Positions 34,060-41,960 of a stretch of 64,000 bases of DNA are shown piece after piece (positions within the stretch are counted from its first letter, which is position 1; every line of letters starts with the position of its first letter). Under the pieces are notes generated by a model. That model was not told where the DNA came from and searched no databases. It worked only from the letters and a program-made list of their open reading frames with translations. Location of the stretch: assembly GCF_025165815.1 (NCBI RefSeq), contig NZ_JAFFZE010000025.1, positions 62,001 to 126,000 of the forward strand, written 5' to 3'. Both the position numbers and the translations under genes were made by a program. Source of the stretch: Actinophytocola gossypii (GTDB lineage Bacteria > Actinomycetota > Actinomycetes > Mycobacteriales > Pseudonocardiaceae).

Positions 34060-35106
34060 TCATGTCGGGTCCTCGGTCGAGGGCTGGGGTTCGGCGACGT
34101 CGGACAGCCGGGCGGTGGTGTTCTCCGCCTCGGTGAGCCGGGCGAAGAGGTCCTCCAGGCCGGTGCGCTGCCGGCGGACCTCGTGCACGGCGACGCCCGA
34201 CCGGACCAGGGTCGCGACGACCTCGGGGGCGGTGGTGGTGGTCAGGTCGACGTGCACGCCGTCCGGCGTGGCGCGGGCCGGCATCCGGTTGTCGCGCAGG
34301 GCGTCGACGGCGACCGGGACGTCCGGGGTGGACACCAGGAGGCCGGCGTTGCCCGCTTCCAGCAGTTCGCGGAGCTCGCCCTGGGCCACCAGCGACCCGC
34401 GATGCATGACGGCGACGTGCGTGCAGGTGGCCTCGACCTCGGCGAGCAGGTGGGAGGACACCAGGACGGTGGTGCCGGCGGCGTGCAGGTCGGCGATCAC
34501 CGCACGGACCTCGCGGGTACCGGCCGGGTCGAGGCCGTTGGTCGGCTCGTCGAGGACCACCAGGCGGCGGGGCAGCAGCAGCGCGGCGGCCAGGCCGAGG
34601 CGCTGCTTCATGCCCAGCGAGTAGCCCCGGTACCGGCGGCCGGCCGCCGAGGCGAGGCCGACGCGTTCCAGGGCGTCGTTGACGGCGCGGGGGATGTCGG
34701 AGGTGACCATCCTCGGCTCGGCGGCGGCGCAGCGGAACAGGTTCTCCCGGCCGGAGAGGAACGGGTGGAAGCCAGGGCCCTCGACGAGTGCGCCCACCTC
34801 CGGCAGGGCCCAGTTCGCGCCGCCCGGCATGAGGTGGCCGAGCAGTTCGACCGAGCCCGCGGTCGGGGTCACCAGGCCGAGGAGCATCCGGATCGTGGTC
34901 GTCTTGCCGGAGCCGTTGGGCCCCAGCATGCCCAGCACCGCGCCGACCGGCACGTCCAGATCGACGTGATCCACGGCGACGGTCTTGCCGTAGACCTTGC
35001 GCAGACCACGGGTGCGGGCGGCCACGGGGTCGGCGCTGGTGTCGGTCCTCGGGGGGAAGTCGTCGAGCATCGTGGAGCTGTCGGGCTGGGCGATGTCCTT
35101 GCTCAT
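34060..35106 (-). CDS. ABC transporter ATP-binding protein (CcmA/DRR type)
   Basis: 348-residue exporter ATPase. Walker A GPNGSGKTT (residues ~61-69), Q-loop near VGALVEGPGFHPFLSGRENL, signature YSLGMKQRLGLAAALL, Walker B LVVLDEPTNGLD, switch SSHLLAEVE. The C-terminal ~90 residues resemble the regulatory tail of antibiotic/lipid exporters. ATG 35106 overlaps the stop of a 36-codon ORF (ATGA), implying coupled translation. It pairs with the ABC-2 permease downstream. Substrate unknown; drug or peptide export is possible. Confidence 0.9.
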   Translation of the reverse strand: MSKDIAQPDSSTMLDDFPPRTDTSADPVAARTRGLRKVYGKTVAVDHVDLDVPVGAVLGMLGPNGSGKTTTIRMLLGLVTPTAGSVELLGHLMPGGANWALPEVGALVEGPGFHPFLSGRENLFRCAAAEPRMVTSDIPRAVNDALERVGLASAAGRRYRGYSLGMKQRLGLAAALLLPRRLVVLDEPTNGLDPAGTREVRAVIADLHAAGTTVLVSSHLLAEVEATCTHVAVMHRGSLVAQGELRELLEAGNAGLLVSTPDVPVAVDALRDNRMPARATPDGVHVDLTTTTAPEVVATLVRSGVAVHEVRRQRTGLEDLFARLTEAENTTARLSDVAEPQPSTEDPT

Positions 35107-35213
35107 CGGGCGCCTGCCGGGTGGTCGGCGGCCGTCCTACCGGGGTTCGTGCGGGTGCCGGCCAGGTCGGGAGTACCGGCGCCGTGCCGAGACGGCGCGG
35201 TTCGCTGGTTCAT
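35103..35213 (-). CDS. 36-codon ORF coupled to the ABC exporter
   Basis: ATG 35213 has a perfect AGGAGG 6 nt upstream, stronger than at most annotated genes here. The stop overlaps the ABC ATPase start in ATGA. The peptide begins MNQRTAPSRHGAGTPDL and ends TAADHPAGAR; it is hydrophilic, without Cys, Trp or a membrane segment. It could be a leader ORF governing exporter translation or a small secreted or modified peptide carried by the exporter; neither is shown. The strong SD and exact overlap argue that it is translated. Confidence 0.5.
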   Translation of the reverse strand: MNQRTAPSRHGAGTPDLAGTRTNPGRTAADHPAGAR

Positions 35214-35640
35214 GCCGCACCTCCTGGTCTCGTGGTCCGCTCGCACCCGGCGAGCGCTCGGCGTCTGACGGTACGTCCTGCGCGGCGGCCGTCCGGAGGT
35301 GGATCGGGCGTGGGTCGGCAGGGCTCTTGCTGGTCGACCGGCGGCTCCGCCATCGGGGATCGTCTCACCCGTACGCCGCCGGTGCACAGGCGCTGGGTGG
35401 GTGGGGCCGGAGCATCGGCGACGGGCCGAGCTCGCTGTTGTGGCGGGGCTGGGGTGCTTTCTTTGTTCATCGATCGTGGCTGCGCGGGGTTGGTGCTCTT
35501 GGACGTGCGCGCTGTGGGTGGTTGGCCGGCAGGTCGGGGTGGCGGAGAGACGTCTGGCGCGTTGGGCTTGCTCGGACCTGCCTGTGGCTCGTAGGTCCGC
35601 GGAGGGCAGGTGGGCTGCTCGCTGCGGGCATGGGTTGAGC
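35214..35640. other. Non-coding region upstream of the ABC operon
   Basis: About 430 bp with no credible ORF on either strand and no recognised RNA. It contains a GA/CG-rich mixture that grades into the repeat array. The exporter promoter must lie here, but none stood out. Confidence 0.4.
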
Positions 35641-36091
35641 GCCAGGTTGAGCGCTGGCTCGGTGGGCCGAGCGCTGCGCGGTGGGCAGAGCACTGGGTCG
35701 GTGAGCTGAGCGCTGTCGATGAGCAGAGCACTGTCGATGAGCAGAGCACTGAGTCGGTGAACTGGCCGCTGCGCGGTAGGCAGAGCACTGAGTCGGTGAA
35801 CTGGCCGCTGCGCGGTAGGCAGAGCACTGAGTCGGTGAACTGAGCACTGCGCGCCGAGCCGAGACTGGGCCGGTGAACTTGAGCACTGCGTCGTCGATAG
35901 AGCGCTGCACGCCGGGCTGAGCGCTGAGTCGGTGGGTAGGGCACTGAGTCGGTGGGCATAGCACCAGGTCGGTGGACATAGCACCAGGTCGGTCGGCAGA
36001 GCACTGGGTCGGTGGGCAGAGCACTGGGTCGGTGAACTGAGTGCTGCGCGGTGGCCAGAGCGCCGAGCGGTGGGCCGAGCGGTGGGCTGGG
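35641..36091. repeat. Degenerate ~20-bp tandem repeat array (about 22 units)
   Basis: Consensus near GTCGGTGGGCAGAGCACTGA, units head-to-tail without spacers. Clear runs include four successive 20-bp steps at 35948-36035. Within it a 39-bp higher-order unit (GCAGAGCACTGAGTCGGTGA followed by ACTGGCCGCTGCGCGGTAG) occurs twice exactly, from about 35740 to 35817, and a third time in part. Units also show TAGCACCAGGTCGG and GAGCGCTG variants. Open frames run through the array only because its composition lacks stops. Function unknown. Confidence 0.88.
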
Positions 36092-36356
36092 ACGAGACGC
36101 CGCGGGAGCGGGTCGGGAGCTGGATGCGTGCCCGGGGCGGGCGATTCGCATCGGCGCGGGCGGGGAGTTGGTGCTGGTCGCCGACCAGCTCCCGAACTTG
36201 GACAGTTGGCTTGTCGTACCGACGGCCAGTCGCGATCGCGCGAGGTGTTGGTCGGGGCTGATGCGCATGTGCGTCTCCCCCTGCTCCCCTGCGTTTTCGC
36301 TCCCCCGCGTTCTCCCCGTGCTCGCTCGCGGTGGAGGACGCCTTTGCTTGGGCGGT
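36092..36356. other. Non-coding region after the repeat array
   Basis: About 265 bp between the array and the LolA-like terminator. No ORF with good start context and no recognised motif; codon bias is absent. Confidence 0.4.
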
Positions 36357-36388
36357 GGCTGTCCCCGCCCGACCGGGCGGGGACAGCC
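36357..36388 (-). terminator. Strong terminator of the LolA-like gene
   Basis: GGCTGTCCCCGCCC - GACC - GGGCGGGGACAGCC: a perfect 14-bp stem with a 4-nt loop, 12 nt after the stop codon. Confidence 0.9.
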
Positions 36389-36399
36389 GACCTGGGTGA

Positions 36400-37533
36400 C
36401 TACTTCATCTGCTCGGCGGCTTCGATGACGACCTGCTCGGGGACGGCGCCGATGGCGACCTTGCCGTCCTCGGTGATGAGGGCGGTGCCGACGTTGGCGC
36501 TGATCACGTAGCCGGTGCCGAAGTCGCCGCTGACCTGCTTGCCGAGGGTGCCGAGGAGCTCGAGCGGGTTGTCCGAGCCGTTGGCGAAGCCGCCGCGCTC
36601 GCCACGGTCACCGCGGTCGCCTCGGTCACCGCCGGGGCGGGCCTCGTCGAAGGGCATGGTCAGCATGTCGTTCGGGATGGTGGCGGTGAGTACCGTGTCC
36701 CAGCCCTCGCCGTAGGTGTTCAGGTCGAGGTCGCCGAACAGGTCCTTCGGGGCCTGGCCGCGGAACTCCTCGTTCGGGTCCTGCTCGGTGACCGTCGCGC
36801 CCTCGGGCGGGGTGAACTGGAACAGGCTCGCGTCCTGCGGGCCGTCGGCGAACTCGGTGAAGCCGGCCTTGACGGCGGGCTCGGCCTGGCCGTTGGCCAG
36901 GACCTCGACCTGCAGCGGGACCCTGGTCTCGGAGTCGACCGACACCCGCACCTCGCGCAGCAAGGTGCGCTCGGTGGGCTTCGGGGTCAGGACCAGCTGG
37001 TACACCGGGCGGTCGGCAACCCTGGCGGTGCCGTCGACGTCGACCTCGCTGTCCTTCTGCATGGCGTCGACCAGCTCGCGGGCGGCGGTGGCCGGGTCGG
37101 CGAAGCGGCTCTCGAGCGGCTTCTCGTGCGCCTTGCCGTCGGCCCCGTGCGGAACCTTGGTGACGCTGCGCTCGGAGGAGTTCCACACCCAGACGGTCTT
37201 GCCGTCGTCGATCACCGTGGTCTCGGTGCCGCTGTCCGGCAGCTGGACGCGGTGCTTGCCCTCGCCGTCGGTGAAGACGCGGATCTCGGCACCGTCGGTG
37301 GAGCCCGGCATACCGGGGAGCGGCAGGCCGAGGTTGTTCTCGAGCGCGACCGACCCGGACAGCGCGGGGATCTCGGTGTTCAGCACGGACTCGACCAGGT
37401 CGTCGGGGCTGATCGCCGGCAGTTCGGGCGGCGCCTCCCCGGCGCCGGCCGGCGAGGCCAGCAGCACCAGCCCGGCCACGCCCGCGACGGTCCCGGCCGC
37501 CGCGAACGACAGCACGGTCTTCTTGGTCTCCAT
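36400..37533 (-). CDS. LolA-like secreted/lipid-carrier protein
   Basis: 377-residue exported protein: signal sequence KKTVLSFAAAGTVAGVAGLVLLASPAGAG (residues 4-32), then a LolA/LppX-like fold with strands such as IPALSGSVALENNLGLP, KHRVQLPDSGTETTVIDDGKTVWVWNS, RPVYQLVLTPKPTERTLLREVRVSVD and FTPPEGATV. Related proteins carry lipids or act as sigma-factor/two-component regulators in actinobacteria. A glycine/arginine/aspartate repeat GDRGDRGDRGERGG (~residue 310) is encoded by 9-bp repeats. Divergent from a response regulator, with regulator boxes between, so likely a target of that two-component system. Confidence 0.8.
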   Translation of the reverse strand: METKKTVLSFAAAGTVAGVAGLVLLASPAGAGEAPPELPAISPDDLVESVLNTEIPALSGSVALENNLGLPLPGMPGSTDGAEIRVFTDGEGKHRVQLPDSGTETTVIDDGKTVWVWNSSERSVTKVPHGADGKAHEKPLESRFADPATAARELVDAMQKDSEVDVDGTARVADRPVYQLVLTPKPTERTLLREVRVSVDSETRVPLQVEVLANGQAEPAVKAGFTEFADGPQDASLFQFTPPEGATVTEQDPNEEFRGQAPKDLFGDLDLNTYGEGWDTVLTATIPNDMLTMPFDEARPGGDRGDRGDRGERGGFANGSDNPLELLGTLGKQVSGDFGTGYVISANVGTALITEDGKVAIGAVPEQVVIEAAEQMK

Positions 37534-37595
37534 GTGGTACCCCTCGTTTCAGCTCCGTGTTTCTTCCCGGTGATGTCGAGGTTGCCGGATGGCAG

Positions 37596-37657
37596 CTGAG
37601 ATGACGCTGAGAGTGACGGGTTGGTGGGGCGGTGGCTGAGAATGTACTGAGAGTGGG
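37596..37657. promoter_or_regulatory. Paired 11-bp-spaced CTGAGA boxes for an OmpR-type regulator
   Basis: CTGAGA occurs at 37596 and 37607, and again at 37636 and 37647: two pairs with exactly 11-bp spacing, 40 bp apart, and shared GTG after the second member. Head-to-tail half-sites one helical turn apart are the standard binding pattern of PhoB/OmpR regulators. They lie between the LolA-like gene and the response regulator gene. Confidence 0.7.
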
Positions 37658-37680
37658 CTGCCGCTTTCGGTGCGAGCGGG

Positions 37681-37686
37681 CATGCT
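37681..37686 (+). promoter_or_regulatory. Possible -10 (CATGCT) of the response regulator gene
   Basis: CATGCT is 6 nt before ATG 37693; weak match to TANNNT but spaced as in the leaderless genes nearby. The nearest CTGAGA box pair ends about 24 bp upstream, a position suited to activation. Confidence 0.3.
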
Positions 37687-37692
37687 TGCCGC

Positions 37693-38409
37693 ATGAAACC
37701 GCGTGTGCTGGTGGTGGACGACGAGCTCGGAGTGCGCAGGGCGCTCCAGCGTGGGCTCGGCGCCGAGGGCATGGAGGTCGTCGTGGCCGCCGACGGCCCG
37801 AGCGCGCTCGACCTCGCGCGCACCGGCGCGTTCGACGTGATCCTGCTCGACATCATGCTGCCCGGTCTGTCCGGCTACCGGGTGCTGCAGCGGTTACGCG
37901 CGGAAGGGGTCGGCACGCCGGTGCTGCTCGTGTCGGCCAAGGACGGCGAGATCGACCAGGCCGACGGGCTCGACCTCGGCGCCGACGGGTACTTAGTCAA
38001 GCCGTTCTCCTTCGTCGTGCTGGTAGCGCAGGTGCGGGCGGTGCTGCGGCGCGGTGCCGGCGACGGGGCTGAACGGCGGCTGAGAGTCGGCGACCTGGTG
38101 GTCGACCGGGCGACACGCGAGGTGCGGCACGCGGGCGAGGTCGTCCCGCTCTCCCCGCGCGAGTTCGCGGTCCTGGAGGTGCTCGCCGGCCGGGCCGGTG
38201 CGGTGGTCACCAAGGACGAGCTGCTGCGCACCGTGTGGGGTGACGAGCTGGCGGCGACCCGCAACGCGGTCGAGGTTTACGTGGGGTACCTGCGGCGCAA
38301 GTTGGACGCGGCGGGCGCGGGTGGGATCGTGCGTACCGTGCGTGGACACGGATACGTCGCCTCCAGCAGCGAGCTGGACGCGGTGCTCGAACCCGGTCCC
38401 GGGCGTTGA
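37693..38409 (+). CDS. OmpR-family response regulator
   Basis: 238-residue two-component regulator. Receiver domain: acidic pocket VVDDE, phospho-acceptor D53 (VILLDIMLPGLSG), T/S switch VLLVSAKDG, and K in YLVKPFS. Winged-helix DNA-binding domain: LRVGDLVVDRATREV, SPREFAVLEVLAGRAGAVVTKDELLRTVWGD, VEVYVGYLRRKLD, IRTVRGHGYV-type end. Probably binds the CTGAGA boxes upstream and controls the divergent LolA-like gene and itself. Its stop overlaps the kinase start (TTGA). One residue pattern differs (RTVRGHGYVAS), within family variation. Confidence 0.93.
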   Translation: MKPRVLVVDDELGVRRALQRGLGAEGMEVVVAADGPSALDLARTGAFDVILLDIMLPGLSGYRVLQRLRAEGVGTPVLLVSAKDGEIDQADGLDLGADGYLVKPFSFVVLVAQVRAVLRRGAGDGAERRLRVGDLVVDRATREVRHAGEVVPLSPREFAVLEVLAGRAGAVVTKDELLRTVWGDELAATRNAVEVYVGYLRRKLDAAGAGGIVRTVRGHGYVASSSELDAVLEPGPGR

Positions 38410-39755
38410 GAGGTGCGCTCGGGCGGCTCGTCGGGCTGCTGTGGCTGCGGCGGACGCTGCGGTTCCGGATCACCATGGTGGCGACGGCGGCCACCCTGGC
38501 GGTACTGCTCCTGCTGGCCGTGCAGACCAGCCGGCTGATCGGTCCGCTGCTGGTCAGCTCGGCCGACGAGCAGCTGCAGGAGATCCTCGACGCGGCCGTC
38601 ACCGAGGTGCGGGCCGGGAGTGCCCCGGCGGACGATCCGGTCGGCGTGCGCGCGCGGGTGCTCGACACGGCCGGCGCGCCGGTCGACGGGCTGCCGGTGC
38701 CACCGCTCGACGCGGCGGACGTCCGCACGCTCAAGGCGGGCACGCCGGTACTGCGGAAGTCGGAGGAGCCGCCGCAACGGTGGGTGGGCACGGTGGCGAC
38801 GGCGCCGGACGGCTCGCAGCGGCTCGTGGTCGTCGGCACCACGCTGACCGGGTACTTCGTCGCGCAGGAGCGGGCGCTGAACTGGCTGCTGGTGGCGGCC
38901 CTGATCGCCACGGCGGCCACCGGGACGGCGACGTGGTTCGCGGTGCTGTCGTCGCTGCGGCCGGTGGAGCGCATGCGCAGCGCGGCGACGCGCCTGCCCG
39001 CCGGGCACCGGTTGCCGCTGCCGACCGCGCACGACGAGCTGCGTTCGCTGGCGGCCGCGCTGAACGGCCTGCTCGCCCGGCGCGACGAGGCGACCGACCG
39101 GCTGCGCCGCTTCACCGGGGACGCCGCGCACGAGTTGCGTTCGCCGGTGGCGTCGATCCGGGTGCAGGCCGAGGTGGCGGTGGCCAACCCGGACGCGGAC
39201 TTCGCGCACGAGGTCCTCGCCGACGTGGTGCACGAGTCCGAGCGGCTGTCGACGCTGGTCGAGGGCCTGCTGACGCTCGCGCGCTCGGACGCGGGCGAAC
39301 TGCCGGCCGCGCAGCCGGTGGACGTGTGCACGGCGGCGCGGGACGCGGTGGGCCGGGTCGACCGGCGGGGTCTGGTCGTCGGCGTGAACACGCCCTCGAC
39401 GGCGTGCTGGGTGCTGGCCGCGCCGGCCGAGGTGGACCTGGTGCTGGACAACCTGCTGCGCAACGCCGTGCGGCACGGCCGGGCGATGGTGACGGTGACG
39501 GTGCTGCGGCGGGCGGACACGGTGTGGCTGATGGTGGACGACGACGGTCACGGGGTGGCGGAGGAGCACCGGGAGAAGGTGTTCGACCGCTTCTACCGGG
39601 TGCAGGACGACCGCTCGCGCGACTCGGGTGGTGCGGGGCTCGGCCTCGCGCTGGTCGAGGAGGTGGTGCGCAGGCGGGGCGGCTCGGTGCGGGTCGGCGA
39701 GGCGCCGGAGGGAGGTGCCCGGTTCCAGGTGCGGTGGCGGGCGTTGCGGACGTGA
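38406..39755 (+). CDS. Sensor histidine kinase (two TM, HAMP)
   Basis: 449-residue membrane kinase. TM1 ITMVATAATLAVLLLLAVQ (residues 22-40), an extracytoplasmic sensor of ~110 residues, TM2 LLVAALIATAATGTATWFAV (161-180), HAMP linker, HisKA with phospho-acceptor H242 (GDAAHELRSPVAS), and HATPase_c boxes N (DNLLRNAVRHG), G1 (MVDDDGHGV), F (FDRFYRV) and G2 (GGAGLGLALVEEVV). A TTG start at 38406 overlaps the regulator stop. The sensor domain has no recognised ligand pocket. Last four bases overlap the next gene. Confidence 0.92.
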   Translation: MRGALGRLVGLLWLRRTLRFRITMVATAATLAVLLLLAVQTSRLIGPLLVSSADEQLQEILDAAVTEVRAGSAPADDPVGVRARVLDTAGAPVDGLPVPPLDAADVRTLKAGTPVLRKSEEPPQRWVGTVATAPDGSQRLVVVGTTLTGYFVAQERALNWLLVAALIATAATGTATWFAVLSSLRPVERMRSAATRLPAGHRLPLPTAHDELRSLAAALNGLLARRDEATDRLRRFTGDAAHELRSPVASIRVQAEVAVANPDADFAHEVLADVVHESERLSTLVEGLLTLARSDAGELPAAQPVDVCTAARDAVGRVDRRGLVVGVNTPSTACWVLAAPAEVDLVLDNLLRNAVRHGRAMVTVTVLRRADTVWLMVDDDGHGVAEEHREKVFDRFYRVQDDRSRDSGGAGLGLALVEEVVRRRGGSVRVGEAPEGGARFQVRWRALRT

Positions 39756-40540
39756 CGGTGTTGCGGACGACCGCGCTGGTCGACGCGCCGCCGAGGGCGG
39801 TGTCGGCCGCGCTGACCGAGCGGTCGCTGTTCGGCGGCACGGGGGTGCTGGCGCCCGGGGCGGAGGTGCGGGTGCTGGGCGCCCGGCTCCGGGTGGCGGA
39901 GACGACGGTGTCCGGCCTGCGCCTGGTGCCGGTCGGCGTGGTGCCGGTCGCGGTACCGGTCGGCGCGGTGCCGGTGCCGATCGCGCTGTCGGTGCGGCTG
40001 TCGGCGACGGCGGGCGGGGTGCTGGTGACGTGCTCGGCGACGTCGCGATGGGCGCGGCGGCGGGTGCTGGGCGTGCTGGAGACGGTGGTGGACCGGGTGC
40101 GGGCGCGGGCGGAGGCGCTGGTCGGCGGGTCGCTGGTGGTGGGGGCGGCGATCCGGCGGGGGCGGACGGTGCTGGCGCAGCAGCGGGCGTACCCGGCGAC
40201 GGCGGCCGGGCGGTGGGAGCTGCCGGGTGGACGCGTGGAGCCCGGGGAGTCCGATGTGGACGCCGTGGTGCGGGAGTGCGCGGAGGAGTTGGGGGTGGGG
40301 GTACGGGTCGGCGCGGCGGTCGGCCCGGACGTGGCGCTGTCCGAGCGGAAGGTGTTGCGGATCTACCGGGCGGAGCTGGTGGACCCGCTGGCCGAGCCGC
40401 ATCCGCACGACCACCAGGCGCTGCGGTGGCTCACGGCCGGCCGGCTCGGCCAGGTCGACTGGCTGCCGGCCGACCGGGTGCTGGTCCCGGCGCTGCGCCG
40501 GCTGCTTCGGGCGAACGGACAGGGGGCGGCGGACGGCTGA
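39752..40540 (+). CDS. SRPBCC-like domain fused to a NUDIX hydrolase
   Basis: 262-residue two-domain protein. Residues 1-120 look like a SRPBCC/polyketide-cyclase-type fold (TTALVDAPPRAVSAALTE start, final helix LGVLETVVDRVRARAEALV). Residues ~125-262 are a MutT-type NUDIX domain with box GGRVEPGESDVDAVVRECAEELGV, whose RECAEEL carries the metal-binding glutamates; the ARAYP/GRWELPGG context resembles CTP/8-oxo-dGTP pyrophosphohydrolases. GTG 39752 overlaps the histidine kinase stop (GTGA), so it is the third gene of the two-component operon. Unusual fusion; may hydrolyse a damaged nucleotide. Confidence 0.8.
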   Translation: MTVLRTTALVDAPPRAVSAALTERSLFGGTGVLAPGAEVRVLGARLRVAETTVSGLRLVPVGVVPVAVPVGAVPVPIALSVRLSATAGGVLVTCSATSRWARRRVLGVLETVVDRVRARAEALVGGSLVVGAAIRRGRTVLAQQRAYPATAAGRWELPGGRVEPGESDVDAVVRECAEELGVGVRVGAAVGPDVALSERKVLRIYRAELVDPLAEPHPHDHQALRWLTAGRLGQVDWLPADRVLVPALRRLLRANGQGAADG

Positions 40541-40673
40541 GGCCGGATGCGGCACCTCGCGGCGGCGGACCGCACCAGACGGCTCGCCTGGCGAGGCGAC
40601 CGCAGCCTCCTGGTCGCACGCCGGGCCTCGCGAACGGGCGGGGTCCCGCTCGCGAGGCCGACGGCACACGCGC

Positions 40674-40820
40674 GATTCCGCTCACGAGACCGACGACCGC
40701 ACTGGCACCCGGGATTCCGCTCGCGAGATTGACGACCGCACTGGCACCCGGAATTCCGCGCTCGCGAGATTGACGACCGCACTGGCACCCGGGATTCCGC
40801 TCGCGAAGCCGACGATCCGG
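40674..40820. repeat. 39-41-bp tandem repeat (about 4 units)
   Basis: Units start at 40674, 40713, 40752 and 40793, with shared ATTCCGCTCGCGAGATTGAC and GACCGCACTGGCACCCGG parts. A degenerate unit precedes them from about 40643. They fill the space between the NUDIX gene and the 3' end of trpS. The whole gap 40541-40831 has no other feature. Confidence 0.85.
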
Positions 40821-40831
40821 TGTCCGCCGGA

Positions 40832-41809
40832 CTAGCCGACGCCGGCCAGGCGGAGGACCGTGGACAGCCGGTCGGCGCCGCGTTCGGTGGCGCGTTCGGC
40901 GCCCTGGCGGCGGATTCGGTCGAGCTCCGGCGGGTCGGCCAGCAGCTCACCGGTTCGTTCGCGGATCGGGCGTAGTTCCTCGATCACCAGGTCGGCGACC
41001 GTGTCCTTCAGCTCGCCGTAGGAACCGAAGGCGTCGGCGACCTCGCGGGCCGGTTTGCCGGTGCAGGCGGCCACGATCTCCAACAGGTTCGCCAGGCCTG
41101 GCTGCTCGTCGGGGTGGTACTCAAGGCGATCAAAACTGTCCGTCACGGCTCGCTTCACCTTGCGGCGCAACAGGTCTGGCTCGTCCATGACGAACAGGAC
41201 GCCGGCCGCGTCGGGGGTCGACTTGGCCATCTTCCTGGTCGGATCGGACAGGTCCTTGACGCGCGCCGCGGCCGGCGGGGTCACCGCGCGGGGAACCACC
41301 AGGGCGTCGCCGAAGGTGGTGTTGAAGCGTCTGGCCAGGGAGCGCGCCAGTTCGACGTGCTGGGCCTGGTCGTCGCCCACCGGGACCTCGTCGGCGCCCT
41401 GCAGCAGGATGTCGGCGGCCATCAGCACGGGGTAGGTGAACAGACCGACCCGCACGGGCGTCTCGGCTAGTTCGCGGGCGGCGCTCTTCTCCTTGAACTG
41501 GGTCATCCGTGCCGCCTCGCCGAACGAGCACGTGCACTCGAGGACCCAGGTCAGCGGGCCGAGCTGGGGCAGCAGATCGGACTGCACGAAGATCTGGTCC
41601 GGCTCGATGCCGGCGGCCACGAGCAGGGCCAACAGCTCGCGGGAGCGGTGCCGCAGGCGTTGTGGGTGGTAGGACGTCGTCATTCCGTGCAGGTCGCTGA
41701 CGAAGTACAGATCACCGGGACGGCCCTCGCGTGCCCAGCGCCGGATCGCGCCGAGGTAGTTGCCGAGATGCGCCGGGCCGGACGGCGTGATCGCGGAGAG
41801 GCGGGGCAT
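40832..41809 (-). CDS. trpS: Tryptophanyl-tRNA synthetase
   Basis: Class I synthetase charging tRNA-Trp, 325 residues. HIGH-type motif at residues 10-18 (SGPAHLGNYLG), family segments YFVSDLHGMTT, QSDLLPQLGPLTWVLEC, LMAADILLQGADEVPVGDDQAQHVELAR and the KMSKS loop as KMAKS (193-197). GAAGGAGG stands before ATG 41809. A Trp-codon leader peptide and terminator upstream make expression depend on charged tRNA-Trp. An auxiliary, indolmycin-resistant trpS of Streptomyces coelicolor is known to be attenuator-controlled, so this may be an equivalent inducible copy; whether a second trpS exists is unknown here. Confidence 0.95.
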   Translation of the reverse strand: MPRLSAITPSGPAHLGNYLGAIRRWAREGRPGDLYFVSDLHGMTTSYHPQRLRHRSRELLALLVAAGIEPDQIFVQSDLLPQLGPLTWVLECTCSFGEAARMTQFKEKSAARELAETPVRVGLFTYPVLMAADILLQGADEVPVGDDQAQHVELARSLARRFNTTFGDALVVPRAVTPPAAARVKDLSDPTRKMAKSTPDAAGVLFVMDEPDLLRRKVKRAVTDSFDRLEYHPDEQPGLANLLEIVAACTGKPAREVADAFGSYGELKDTVADLVIEELRPIRERTGELLADPPELDRIRRQGAERATERGADRLSTVLRLAGVG

Positions 41810-41856
41810 GGGGTCCTCCTTCGGGTCGTCGCCCGCCGGTGGCCCCCGGACACAAC

Positions 41857-41881
41857 GAAGGCCGCCCGCTGCGGGCGGCCT
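41857..41881 (-). terminator. Attenuator terminator of trpS
   Basis: AGGCCGCCC - GCTGC - GGGCGGCCT on the minus strand (41881-41859), a 9-bp perfect stem followed by TTCGTTGT. It lies 22 nt after the leader-peptide stop and 50 nt before trpS. An upstream GTCTCAAC inside the leader codons pairs with GTTGAGAC after it, giving alternative structures for ribosome-controlled attenuation. Confidence 0.88.
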
Positions 41882-41902
41882 GTTGGTCTCAACGCGTGCG
41901 CG

Positions 41903-41953
41903 TCACAGCCGCCGGTCGGCGGCCCACCAGTTGAGACTTGTGACGTTGCGCAT
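41903..41953 (-). CDS. trpS leader peptide
   Basis: 16-residue ORF reading MRNVTSLNWWAADRRL, with two consecutive Trp codons (WW). A stalled ribosome at these codons under Trp-tRNA starvation would favour the antiterminator. TAGACT (41966-41961) sits 7 nt before its ATG with no SD, so the leader itself is translated from a leaderless mRNA. Stop at 41903. Confidence 0.85.
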   Translation of the reverse strand: MRNVTSLNWWAADRRL

Positions 41954-41960
41954 GCCCCTC

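Noticed and set aside
35641-36091. Could the repeat array be CRISPR?
   Set aside because: Units are directly adjacent with no unique spacers, are degenerate, and no cas genes are near.
35103-36268. Long minus-strand open frames across the repeat array
   Set aside because: They arise because the 20-bp units lack stop codons; the translations are low-complexity repeats without SD or codon bias.
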